NCBI GenBank assembly: GCA_964651395.1 | Contig: CAZYXZ010000040.1 | Span: forward strand, 1-29,009 | Length of the DNA: 29,009 bases | From: CAZYXZ01 sp964651395 | GTDB lineage: Bacteria > Actinomycetota > Actinomycetes > BP-191 | Reading direction: 5' to 3' | Shown: piece after piece, positions 16,560 through 24,072 of the stretch | Layout: each line of letters opens with the position of its first letter | How positions within the stretch are numbered: the stretch's first letter is position 1 | Made by a program: the position numbers and the translations under genes | The notes under the pieces: model-generated | Databases searched by the model: none | What the model saw: the letters and a program-made list of their open reading frames with translations, nothing else | What the model was told of the DNA's origin: nothing

Positions 16560-17366
16560 TCAGCCTCCCGGGTGAAGCGCTCGACTCGAAGCGTAGATGC
16601 AGATCGCCGCGGCGGTCGCCAGGTTGAGCGACTCTGCCCGGCCGGGAGCCGGAATACGCACCGTTTCGTCGGCCAGACCGAGCAGCTCGTCGGGCAGCCC
16701 CCACGCCTCGTTGCCCAGCAACCACGCGGTGGGGCGCGTGAGGGCGGCGTCGGGCAGCGTGACCGACCCGGTCGTGCTGGTGGCGAGGATCTGCATGCCC
16801 GCGCCGCGTGCGGCGGCGACCGCGTCGGCGATCGGCACGTCGATCGCGAACGGCAGGTGGAACAGGCTCCCCGCCGCCGCGCGCGCGCACTTCGGGTTGT
16901 ACGGGTCGACGGACGCGTCGGTGAAGACGGCGCCGTCGGCGCCGAGGGCGTCCGCGGTCCGCAGGATCGTCCCCGCGTTGCCCGGGTCGCGGACACTGGC
17001 CAGCAGCACCACGAGGCGGCTGCCGGCGAACACGTCGGCGACGTCGCGATGTCTGCTCGCGGCGACACCGACGACGCCGGGTGGCGTGACGGTCTGCGCG
17101 AGCTCTGCCATCACGTCCGCCGTGACGTCATGCACCGGCACGCCGGCGGTCTCCACTGCGGCGAGCAGATCGACGTGCCGGGCCGCGGCCTCCGGTGTCA
17201 CGAAGACCTCGAGCAGGGCGCCCGGCTCGGCGAGTGCCTCGGCGACTCCCGTGGGGCCTTCGACGAGGAACTTCCCGTCCGAACGACGGAACGCCCGCTT
17301 CGCCAACCTGCGCGCCTGACGCACCCGAGGGTGCCTCGCGGTGGTGACGAGCGGGCGTCCCGACAT
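16560..17366 (-). CDS. TrmH/SpoU-family RNA 2'-O-ribose methyltransferase
   Basis: SPOUT-fold methyltransferase, 268 residues, that uses SAM to methylate a ribose 2'-OH in RNA, most likely rRNA. An N-terminal L30e-like substrate-binding domain (~1-105, with KFLVEGPTGVAEAL) is followed by the knotted catalytic domain: motif 1 RDPGNAGTILR (126-136), motif 2 LLGNEAWGL (216-224), motif 3 PAPGRAESLNLATA (239-252). The closest named relatives are TsnR/RlmB-like proteins next to rplT in actinobacteria; the target base is not known. The ATG at 17366 is 17 bases after the rplT stop and just behind a strong hairpin (17374-17396) that may limit its expression. Confidence 0.92.
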   Translation of the reverse strand: MSGRPLVTTARHPRVRQARRLAKRAFRRSDGKFLVEGPTGVAEALAEPGALLEVFVTPEAAARHVDLLAAVETAGVPVHDVTADVMAELAQTVTPPGVVGVAASRHRDVADVFAGSRLVVLLASVRDPGNAGTILRTADALGADGAVFTDASVDPYNPKCARAAAGSLFHLPFAIDVPIADAVAAARGAGMQILATSTTGSVTLPDAALTRPTAWLLGNEAWGLPDELLGLADETVRIPAPGRAESLNLATAAAICIYASSRALHPGG

Positions 17367-17373
17367 GCGCTTC

Positions 17374-17396
17374 GCCTGCGGTCTCAGACCGCAGGC
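17374..17396 (-). other. hairpin enclosing the rplT stop codon
   Basis: GCCTGCGGTC and GACCGCAGGC form a perfect 10-bp stem; the 3-base loop is the rplT stop codon TGA. No U-tract follows, so it is not a classical terminator. It ends 7 bases before the methyltransferase ATG and would cover its ribosome binding region, so it may dampen translation, stall or process the transcript. Confidence 0.6.
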
Positions 17397-17977
17397 TCCG
17401 GCTCTGTGTCTACTGCCTCGGTCGCGGTCGCGACCTCGGCCTCGGGCTCCGGTGCCTCGTCGGCAACTGCCTCGGGCTCTGTGGTTCCGTCGGGCTCAGC
17501 AGCCGCATCCTCAGTTGCGTCTTCTTCAGTAGAGGCTGCCGTGGTCGCCTCGGCCGCAGGAGCCGCTTCTTTGGTCACCTTCGGCGCCGGGGCTTCGGCC
17601 AGCGGGGTGTCGGGGGTGGCCACGCCCCGCGCGCCGCACGAGACGGCGACCAGGGCCTTGAAGGCGCCCGGGTCGGTCACGGCGAGGTCGGCGAGCACCT
17701 TGCGGTCCACCTCGACGCCGGCCAGCTTCAGGCCTTCGATGAACCGGTTGTACGTGACGCCGTTCTGCCGCGCGGCTGCGTTGATCCGCTGGATCCACAG
17801 CTGCCGGAAGTCACCCTTGCGCGCCCGGCGGTCGCGGTAGGAGTACTGCATCGAGTGCAGCATCTGCTCCTTGGCCTTGCGGTACAGCCGCGAGCGCTGG
17901 CCGCGGTAACCGCTGGCGCGCTCGAGGACGACGCGGCGCTTCTTCTGGGCGTTGACTGCCCGCTTCACGCGTGCCAC
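17384..17977 (-). CDS. rplT: 50S ribosomal protein L20 with long acidic C-terminal tail
   Basis: Residues 1-117 are a normal L20: basic N-terminus MARVKRAVNAQKKRR, ASGYRGQRSRLYRKAKEQ, and RDRRARKGDFRQLWIQRINAAAR, which bind 23S rRNA early in assembly. The protein then runs on for about 80 residues, rich in Ala, Glu, Pro and Thr, with 22 acidic residues and only two lysines, for a total of 197 against the usual 115-130. The tail is low-complexity and probably disordered. The GTG start at 17977 has GAGGGG 7 bases upstream. Gene order infC-rpmI-rplT is the classical one. The stop lies in a hairpin loop. Confidence 0.95.
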   Translation of the reverse strand: MARVKRAVNAQKKRRVVLERASGYRGQRSRLYRKAKEQMLHSMQYSYRDRRARKGDFRQLWIQRINAAARQNGVTYNRFIEGLKLAGVEVDRKVLADLAVTDPGAFKALVAVSCGARGVATPDTPLAEAPAPKVTKEAAPAAEATTAASTEEDATEDAAAEPDGTTEPEAVADEAPEPEAEVATATEAVDTEPEPAV

Positions 17978-18016
17978 GGGAAAACCCCTCTGTTCGTGAG
18001 TGTCAGTAAGGCGGTA

Positions 18017-18211
18017 CTACTTGCCGAGCAGCTTCTTGATCCGCTTGGCGTCCGCCGGGGCCATCTCGACCTCGTTCGCGAGCTTGCGGGTGAGCGTCGA
18101 CGGCTTGTGCTCGAGCAGGTGGTTACGCCCGGCACGGCGGCGCATGATCTTGCCGGTCCCGGTGATCCGGAACCGCTTCGACGACCCGCTGTGGGTCTTG
18201 TTCTTGGGCAT
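18017..18211 (-). CDS. rpmI: 50S ribosomal protein L35
   Basis: Small basic ribosomal protein of 64 residues, full length, with the L35 pattern MPKNKTHSGSSKRF, GTGKIMRRRAGRNHLLEHK and a C-terminal KRIKKLLGK. The ATG at 18211 is preceded by GAGGAC at a good spacing. It lies between infC (14-base gap) and rplT (39-base gap), the usual cotranscribed trio. Confidence 0.97.
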   Translation of the reverse strand: MPKNKTHSGSSKRFRITGTGKIMRRRAGRNHLLEHKPSTLTRKLANEVEMAPADAKRIKKLLGK

Positions 18212-18225
18212 GACGTCCTCTCGAG

Positions 18226-18804
<579 letters not shown>

Positions 18805-18807
<3 letters not shown>

Positions 18808-18817
18808 GTGACCTCCC
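18805..18817 (-). promoter_or_regulatory. infC ribosome binding site and AUC initiation codon
   Basis: GGGAGG (18812-18817), four spacer bases, then ATC (18805-18807), at the exact point where homology to IF-3 starts. The strong site compensates for the poor initiation codon, as expected for IF-3 autoregulation. Confidence 0.7.
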
Positions 18818-18847
18818 AGTGGCGGTTGAGCGGGCAACCTGGGCACG

Positions 18848-18880
18848 AAAAAGGGCCTCGTGCACGCGCTCACGAGGCCC
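18848..18880 (-). terminator. intrinsic terminator / attenuator in the infC leader
   Basis: GGGCCTCGTG and CACGAGGCCC make a perfect 10-bp stem around an 8-base loop, followed by five T residues on the minus strand. It ends about 40 bases before the infC start. Because it lies between the leader and infC and not directly behind a gene, it may act as a transcription attenuator. No anti-terminator pairing was confirmed by eye. Confidence 0.75.
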
Positions 18881-18942
18881 CACCGGTGCGCGCGACGCCG
18901 GGGCGTCGCGGAATCGCGCCGGCGAGTGCGCCGGAGCGATTC
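18881..18942 (-). other. structured infC leader, two further hairpins
   Basis: Upstream of the terminator are two strong inverted repeats: a 9-bp stem CGCGACGCC/GGCGTCGCG with a 2-base centre (18891-18910), and a long one (18911-18942) pairing GAATCGC with GCGATTC outside and CCGGCG with CGCCGG inside around a 4-base loop. A small palindrome CACCGGTG (18881-18888) abuts the terminator. Such a run fits a cis-acting leader, perhaps bound by L20, L35 or IF-3. I cannot match it to a named family. Confidence 0.5.
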
Positions 18943-19030
18943 GACCAGGACCCGGTCACCTGCCGGTGGACGGGTGGGGAGCGGGGCTCCCGCTTGCGGA
19001 CGGGCCCGAGAGCCCGCCGGTCGTGGAACA

Positions 19031-19054
19031 GGGTAGCAGCCTCGGCTGCTACCC
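19031..19054 (-). terminator. hairpin terminator at the end of the YczE-like gene
   Basis: GGGTAGCAGCC and GGCTGCTACCC form a perfect 11-bp stem. The stop codon TAG of the membrane protein gene lies within it. On the minus strand it is followed by TGTTCC, only a weak U-run, so termination may be partial. It separates the rib/hisG unit from infC. TACCCT at its 3' side (19030-19035) could be a -10 box for infC, without a clear -35. Confidence 0.55.
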
Positions 19055-19669
19055 CGGCTCGAGCGTCGTCTCCGGGAGCCGAGCGGGCTGGCGCCCGATC
19101 AGGTGGAACGCCGCCTGGACCAACGGGCCGATGGCGATCGCGAAGATGACCGTGCCCACGCCGACCGGCCCGCCGAGCACGATGCCCGCGACGAGCGCGG
19201 CCGCCTCGACGATCGCGCGGGCGGCGCCGACGCTGATGCCGCCGCGCTGGTGGATCGCGACCATGAGGCTGTCCCGTGGGCCCGCGCCGAGGTGCGGGCC
19301 GATGTAGAGGGCGGTCCCGAGCGCGAGGGTGGCCAGCCCCGCGACCAGCGTCACGAGGCGCCAGGCCAGGGCGCTGTCCGGGACGCCCTCGAGGAAGCCC
19401 CCGCCGAGCAGGGCGAACTCGACCGCGCTGATCACCACGATGTTGATGACGGTCCCGGGGCCGGGGCGTACGCCGATCGCCAGCGCGATGAGCAGCACGA
19501 CGACGCCGACCGCGAAGTTCATGGCGCCGAACGGCAGGTCGAGGGTCTCCGCGAGCCCCTGGTGCAGGACGTCCCACGGCGAGACGCCCAGGTCCGCACG
19601 CAGCGAGAGGACGACGCCGAGTCCGCAGAGGGCCAGGCCGGTGACGAGCTCGGCGTAGCGCCGGGCCAA
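19049..19669 (-). CDS. YczE/YitT-like integral membrane protein
   Basis: 206 residues with about five or six hydrophobic segments (for example AELVTGLALCGLGVVLSL, FAVGVVVLLIALAIGV, LVTLVAGLATLALGTAL). The repeated signatures ADLGVSPWDVLHQGL and PHLGAGPRDSLMVAI mark the YczE/YyaS/YitT membrane family, whose biochemical role is not established. The TTG start is 3 bases after the hisG stop with no clear ribosome binding site, so expression is likely coupled to hisG. The last TAG is inside a terminator-like hairpin. Transport is possible but unproven. Confidence 0.8.
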   Translation of the reverse strand: MARRYAELVTGLALCGLGVVLSLRADLGVSPWDVLHQGLAETLDLPFGAMNFAVGVVVLLIALAIGVRPGPGTVINIVVISAVEFALLGGGFLEGVPDSALAWRLVTLVAGLATLALGTALYIGPHLGAGPRDSLMVAIHQRGGISVGAARAIVEAAALVAGIVLGGPVGVGTVIFAIAIGPLVQAAFHLIGRQPARLPETTLEPG

Positions 19670-19672
19670 CCG

Positions 19673-20548
19673 CTACTCGACGATCTTGGAGATCGGGATC
19701 TCCAGGATGTCGCGCGCCCCGGCTGCCTTCAGCGCCGGGATCAAGGTGTTGACGCCCTGCTTCGCCACGACGGTCTCCACGGCGTGGAAACCGCCGGTCG
19801 CCAGCGCCGTGACCGTCGGCGACGTCATCGCCGGCAGCTGACCGAGGACGTCGTCGAGCCGGTCGTCGGGCACGTTGAGCTTGAGCAGCACCTTGCCGCG
19901 CGCGTTGATGGCGCCCTGCAGCAGCGTCGCGATGTCGTCCATGGCGGCGCGGCGGTCCGCGTCGGCGTACGACGCCGAGTTGGCGACCAGCTCGGTGCGC
20001 GAGGTGAGCAGCGTCTCGATGATCTTCAGGCCGTGCTTGCGCAGGCTGGAGCCGGTCTCGGTGACGTCGACGATGGCGTCGACGATGTCCGGCACCTTGG
20101 CCTCGGTCGCGCCGTAGGACGGCACGATGACGACGTCGATGCCCGCCTTGGCGAAGAACCGCCGGGTCAGCTCGGGGTACTCCGTGCTCACCCGCGTGCC
20201 GGGCTCCAGCTGGTCGCCCCGCTCTGCCGGGTGCTCCTTCGGCACGGCCAGGATGATGCGCACGGGGTTCGCGGTGGCCTTCGAGTACTCCAGCTCGCAG
20301 ACACTGACCACGTCGGAGCCGGTCTCGCTGATCCAGTCCCGACCGGTGATGCCGAGGTCGAAGAGGCCCTCCTCCACGTAGCGCGGGATCTCCTGCGGGC
20401 GCAGCAGGCTGACCCGGTCGATGCGCGGGTCGTCCACGGTCGCGTGGTAGTCGCGGTCGGAGCCACGGCGGACGGTGAGGTCGGCCGCCTCGAAGAGCGC
20501 GAGCGTCGCGGCTTCGAGGGACCCCTTGGGCAGGACCAGGCTGAGCAT
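19673..20548 (-). CDS. hisG: ATP phosphoribosyltransferase (long form)
   Basis: First enzyme of histidine synthesis: joins ATP and PRPP to give phosphoribosyl-ATP. At 291 residues it is the long, hexameric form that needs no HisZ; the C-terminal ~75 residues are the histidine-binding regulatory domain. Visible features include MLSLVLPKGSLEAATLALF, YVEEGLFDLGITGRDWI and the PRPP loop region VDVTETGSSLRKHGL. The ATG at 20548 has GAAAGG five bases upstream. The gene begins 15 bases after ribH. hisE, often between ribH and hisG in actinobacteria, is absent here. Confidence 0.96.
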   Translation of the reverse strand: MLSLVLPKGSLEAATLALFEAADLTVRRGSDRDYHATVDDPRIDRVSLLRPQEIPRYVEEGLFDLGITGRDWISETGSDVVSVCELEYSKATANPVRIILAVPKEHPAERGDQLEPGTRVSTEYPELTRRFFAKAGIDVVIVPSYGATEAKVPDIVDAIVDVTETGSSLRKHGLKIIETLLTSRTELVANSASYADADRRAAMDDIATLLQGAINARGKVLLKLNVPDDRLDDVLGQLPAMTSPTVTALATGGFHAVETVVAKQGVNTLIPALKAAGARDILEIPISKIVE

Positions 20549-20563
20549 GACGACCTTTCGACG

Positions 20564-21049
20564 CTAGCTACGGGGACGGATGTCTCTCAGCACCAGGGCA
20601 GTCTCCACGGCGGCCAGCAGCGCGTCGCGCCCTTTGTTGCCCTCCGTGCCGCCGGCGCGGTCCAGCGCCTGCTGCACGGTGTCGCACGTGAGCACGCCGA
20701 AGCCGACCGGTCGGCCCGTGTCCAGGGCCACCCGCAGGCAACCGTCGGTGACCGCGCGGCAGACGTAGTCGAAGTGCGGCGTGCCGCCTCGGATCACCAC
20801 GCCGAGGCAGACCACCGCGTCCACGCGACCGGACTCGGCGTACGCCGACGCGACGACCGGCAGCTCGACGGCACCCGGGACGCGGGCCACCTCGACGTCG
20901 CGCGCGGGGATGCCGCAGTCGGCCGCGGCCGCGACCGCGCCCTCCAGCAGGATGTCGACGATCTCGCTGTGCCAGCGGGTGGCGACCACCGCCACCCGCA
21001 GGCCCGCCCCGTCCAGCACCCGGTCCTCCGGAGTGCCGACGCCGCTCAC
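20564..21049 (-). CDS. ribH: 6,7-dimethyl-8-ribityllumazine synthase
   Basis: Condenses the ribityl-diaminouracil from the RibD branch with the four-carbon unit from RibBA to make lumazine, normally as an icosahedral shell. Motifs: PGAVELPVVA (58-67), CLGVVIRGGTPHFDYV (81-96) with the catalytic H92, and GNKGRDA near the end. Length is 161 residues. The GTG start at 21049 overlaps the ribBA stop by four bases (GTGA) and has GGGGGA about 6 bases upstream. Confidence 0.95.
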   Translation of the reverse strand: MSGVGTPEDRVLDGAGLRVAVVATRWHSEIVDILLEGAVAAAADCGIPARDVEVARVPGAVELPVVASAYAESGRVDAVVCLGVVIRGGTPHFDYVCRAVTDGCLRVALDTGRPVGFGVLTCDTVQQALDRAGGTEGNKGRDALLAAVETALVLRDIRPRS

Positions 21050-22320
21050 TGCTCGTCCCCCGCAGAGTTTTCGAGCGGAGCGAGGAAAGTCGGCGGGAGG
21101 AGGGGGAGATCCGGGAGGTCGTGGCCGAGGCGCTCGCGCTTGGTGTGCAGGTAGCGCAGGTTCTCCGGTGTCGCGGTGACCGGCAGCGGCACGCGCTCGA
21201 CGATCTCCAGGCCGTAGCCCTCGAGCCCGGCCCGCTTCGTCGGGTTGTTCGACAGCAGGCGCATCGTGCGGATGCCGAGGTCGACGAGGATCTGCGCCCC
21301 GGTCCCGTAGTCGCGGGCGTCGGCCGGCAGGCCCTGCGACGTGTTGGCGTCGACCGTGTCCATGCCGCCGTCCTGCAGCTGGTAGGCCTGCAGCTTGTGC
21401 ATGAGCCCGACGCCACGCCCCTCGTGGCCACGGACGTAGAGCACCACTCCCCTGCCCTCCGCGGCGACCGCGGCCAGCGCGGCGTCGAGCTGCGTGCCGC
21501 AGTCGCAGCGCTGCGAGCCGAACACGTCGCCGGTGAGGCACTCGGAGTGGACCCGGACCAGCACCTGCTCGCCGTCACCGATGTCGCCGCGCACGAGGGC
21601 GACGTGCTCGACGCCGTCGAGCAGGCTCCGGTAGCCGACCGCGCGGAACTCGCCGTGGTCGGTCGGGATGCGCGCCTCGGCGACGGCGGTGACCTGCTTC
21701 TCGTTGCGCCGGCGGTGGGCGATGAGATCGGCGATCGTGATCAGCGTCAGCCCGTACTCCTGGGCGAAGGCCCGCAGGTCGGGCAGCCGGGCCATCGACC
21801 CGTCCTCGTTGACGATCTCGCAGAGCACCCCGGCCGGCACCAGGCCGGCCATCCGGGCCAGGTCGACCGACGCCTCCGTGTGGCCGGCCCGGGCCAGCAC
21901 GCCGCCGTCGCGGTAGCGGAGCGGGAAGACGTGACCGGGCCGGGTCAGGTCGTACGCCGTCGTCGCCGGCGAGGCGAGCAGCGCGATGGTGTGCGCGCGG
22001 TCGGCCGCCGAGACCCCCGTGCTCACACCTTCCCGCGCGTCGACGGAGACCGTGAACGCGGTCCGCATGCGGTCGGTGTTCTGCTCGGCCATGAGACCCA
22101 GCTCGAGCCGGTCGAGGACGTCGCCCTCCATGGGCACGCAGACGATGCCGGTGCAGTGGCGCACCATGAACCGGACCAGGTCGGGCGTGGCCCGCTCGGC
22201 CGCGAAGATGAGGTCGCCCTCGTTCTCGCGGTCCGCGTCGTCGACGACGATCACCGCCCGGCCGGCCGCGATGTCCGCGACCGCCTGCTCGATCGTGCCG
22301 AACCCCTCGTCGGTGCTCAC
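21046..22320 (-). CDS. ribBA: bifunctional 3,4-dihydroxy-2-butanone 4-phosphate synthase / GTP cyclohydrolase II
   Basis: A 424-residue fusion supplying both starting units of riboflavin. Residues ~1-205 form the RibB part, with DDADRENEGDL (27-37) as the acidic metal and ribulose 5-phosphate site and RAGHTEASVDLARM. Residues ~210-424 form the RibA part, with zinc ligands C261, C272 and C274 in CLTGDVFGSQRCDCG and the GTP region RGHEGRGVGL. Both halves retain key residues, so both should be active. The GTG start overlaps the ribE stop as GTGA. Rpe, encoded upstream, can feed ribulose 5-phosphate. Confidence 0.97.
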   Translation of the reverse strand: MSTDEGFGTIEQAVADIAAGRAVIVVDDADRENEGDLIFAAERATPDLVRFMVRHCTGIVCVPMEGDVLDRLELGLMAEQNTDRMRTAFTVSVDAREGVSTGVSAADRAHTIALLASPATTAYDLTRPGHVFPLRYRDGGVLARAGHTEASVDLARMAGLVPAGVLCEIVNEDGSMARLPDLRAFAQEYGLTLITIADLIAHRRRNEKQVTAVAEARIPTDHGEFRAVGYRSLLDGVEHVALVRGDIGDGEQVLVRVHSECLTGDVFGSQRCDCGTQLDAALAAVAAEGRGVVLYVRGHEGRGVGLMHKLQAYQLQDGGMDTVDANTSQGLPADARDYGTGAQILVDLGIRTMRLLSNNPTKRAGLEGYGLEIVERVPLPVTATPENLRYLHTKRERLGHDLPDLPLLPPTFLAPLENSAGDEQ

Positions 22321-22937
22321 TGCTGCCTCTCGCCGCCCGGTGGGGGTCCAGTCTGGCCGAGCAGGCGCTCGACGTACTTGGCGAGAACGTCCACCTCGAG
22401 GTTCACGACGTCGCCAGCCGTCCGCAGGCCGAGCGTCGTGTGCTCCAGCGTCGCCGGGATGAGCGCCACCGTGAAGGTCCCCGCGTCGACGGCGGCGACC
22501 GTGAGGCTCACGCCGTCGACGGTGATCGAGCCCTTCTCGACGACGTAGCGCGCGAGATCCGCCGGGAGCTCGACGCGCACGCGCTCGCCGCCCGTGGCCG
22601 GGACGCGCTCCACGACGCGCGCGGTGCCGTCGACGTGGCCCTGGACGAGGTGCCCGCCCAGGCGGTCGGCCAGCGTGACCGGCCGTTCGAGGTTGACCCG
22701 GTCTCCCGCCGCCAGGGCGCCCAGCGAAGTGCGGTCCAGCGTCTCGGCCACGACGTCGGCGGCGAACGTGGCCGGCGTCAGCTCCACTGCGGTCAGGCAG
22801 CAGCCGTTCACCGCGATCGAGTCGCCCGGCTTCGTGCCGTCGACCGCGATCGGACCACGTACGACGAGCCGCGCGGCGCCCTCGCGCAGCTCGACGGACT
22901 CGACCGTGCCCAGCTCCTCGACGATGCCCGTAAACAT
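22317..22937 (-). CDS. ribE: riboflavin synthase (alpha chain)
   Basis: Dismutates two lumazine molecules to riboflavin and the diaminouracil. Two tandem lumazine-binding domains are visible: MFTGIVEELGTV with SIAVNGCCLTAVEL in the first and GGHLVQGHVDGTARV with SITVDGVSLTVAAVD in the second. 206 residues, normal. The ATG at 22937 is chosen because riboflavin synthases start MFTGIVEE; it shares one base with the ribD stop (TGATG). A GTG one codon earlier is possible. Confidence 0.96.
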   Translation of the reverse strand: MFTGIVEELGTVESVELREGAARLVVRGPIAVDGTKPGDSIAVNGCCLTAVELTPATFAADVVAETLDRTSLGALAAGDRVNLERPVTLADRLGGHLVQGHVDGTARVVERVPATGGERVRVELPADLARYVVEKGSITVDGVSLTVAAVDAGTFTVALIPATLEHTTLGLRTAGDVVNLEVDVLAKYVERLLGQTGPPPGGERQQ

Positions 22938-24046
22938 CACGCGCCCCCAGCCGCAGGGCGGGCCACGAGCTTCACGTCGGGTCCGATCCGGTCCACGGAG
23001 TCCAGGCGCAGCCGCCAGGCGTCGGCGATCGTCGCCGCGCCGTGGCCGGCGAACGCGGGCCGGCCCTCGCCGCCGAGGACGACCGGCGCCACGTAGACCA
23101 CGAGCCGGTCGACCAGGCGCTGGTCACCGAAGGCGCCCGCGAGGATCGGACCGCCCTCAACGAGGACCGAGACCACGCCGCGCGAGGCGAGGTGGCCGAG
23201 CAGCGCGGGGACGTCGGTGTGCCCGTCGGCCGACGCCGGCAGGACAACGACCTCGGCCTTCTCGCGGAGTGCGGCGAGTCTCGTGGCATCGGCCGCATCC
23301 GTTGTCGCGACCAGGGTGGGCGCCGCACCGTCGAGGACGCGGGCGTCGAGCGGCAGCTTCGCGGTTGAGTCGACGACGACCCGCAGCGGCTGGCGCGCGG
23401 CAAGCTCGTCGTCGATGCGCGTGGTCAGGTGCGAGTCGTCGGCGAGCACCGTGCTGATGCCGACGACCACCGCGTCGCTGTGGTCGCGCAGCCGGTGGGC
23501 GTCGGCGCGTGCCGGCGCGGACGTGATCCAGCGCGACGACCCGTCACCCGCGGCGACCCGGCCGTCGAGGCTGGTCGCGAGCTTCACGGTGCCAAACGGC
23601 CGGCCGTTGCGCACCGCGGCGAGCCAGGCCTCGTTCGAAGACTCGGCGCGCGCGCGCTCGACCTCGCCCTCGACGTCGATGCCGGCGTCCCGGAGCACCG
23701 CTGCGCCACCGCCCTGCTCCGCCGTCGGGTCCGGCACGGCGTAGACGACGCGGCCCACGCCCGCGGCGATCAGCGCGTCGGTGCACGCGCCGACGCGACC
23801 CTGCGCGCGGCAGGGCTCCAGCGTCGCGACGACGGTGCCGCCGCGGGCCTGCTCCCCCGCGACCGTCAGCGCCTCGACCTCGGCGTGCGGCTGCCCGGCG
23901 GCGTGGTGATACCCCTCGCCCACGACCGCACCGGCGGCGTCGAGCACGACAGCACCGACGATCGGGTTCGGCGACGTCCGCCCCAAGGCGAGTTCGGACA
24001 GGTCGATAGCACGCAGCATCGCCGCGCGCTCCCCGTCGCTAGCCAT
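22937..24046 (-). CDS. ribD: riboflavin deaminase/reductase RibD
   Basis: Two-domain enzyme acting after GTP cyclohydrolase II. N-terminal deaminase (~1-145): TSPNPIVGAVV, HAE at 54-56 and cysteines C79 and C88 retain the zinc site. C-terminal reductase (~150-369): GTVKLATSLDGRVAAGDGSSRWITS and LVEGGPILAGAF bind NADPH and substrate. The segment between the cysteines reads PCRAQGRVGAC, where family members usually have PCxHxGRTxPC: the conserved histidine is alanine (A81). Length (369) is normal. The ATG at 24046 has no clear ribosome binding site; a palindrome lies 15 bases upstream. No FMN riboswitch was found. Confidence 0.94.
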   Translation of the reverse strand: MASDGERAAMLRAIDLSELALGRTSPNPIVGAVVLDAAGAVVGEGYHHAAGQPHAEVEALTVAGEQARGGTVVATLEPCRAQGRVGACTDALIAAGVGRVVYAVPDPTAEQGGGAAVLRDAGIDVEGEVERARAESSNEAWLAAVRNGRPFGTVKLATSLDGRVAAGDGSSRWITSAPARADAHRLRDHSDAVVVGISTVLADDSHLTTRIDDELAARQPLRVVVDSTAKLPLDARVLDGAAPTLVATTDAADATRLAALREKAEVVVLPASADGHTDVPALLGHLASRGVVSVLVEGGPILAGAFGDQRLVDRLVVYVAPVVLGGEGRPAFAGHGAATIADAWRLRLDSVDRIGPDVKLVARPAAGGA

Positions 24047-24060
24047 GAGAGAAGTGTGGC

Positions 24061-24072
24061 AGAACGCGTTCT
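24061..24072 (-). promoter_or_regulatory. 12-base palindrome between the GGDEF regulator gene and ribD
   Basis: AGAACGCGTTCT is perfectly palindromic. It overlaps the TAG stop of the regulator gene and ends 14 bases before the ribD ATG. A central CG is common in operators of LacI-type and other repressors, so it could be a binding site for control of ribD; no binding protein is known here. Confidence 0.35.

Noticed and set aside
18808..18873. Upstream GTG (18873) as the infC start
   Set aside because: It lies within the terminator stem, lacks a ribosome binding site and would add 22 residues not found in IF-3 proteins.
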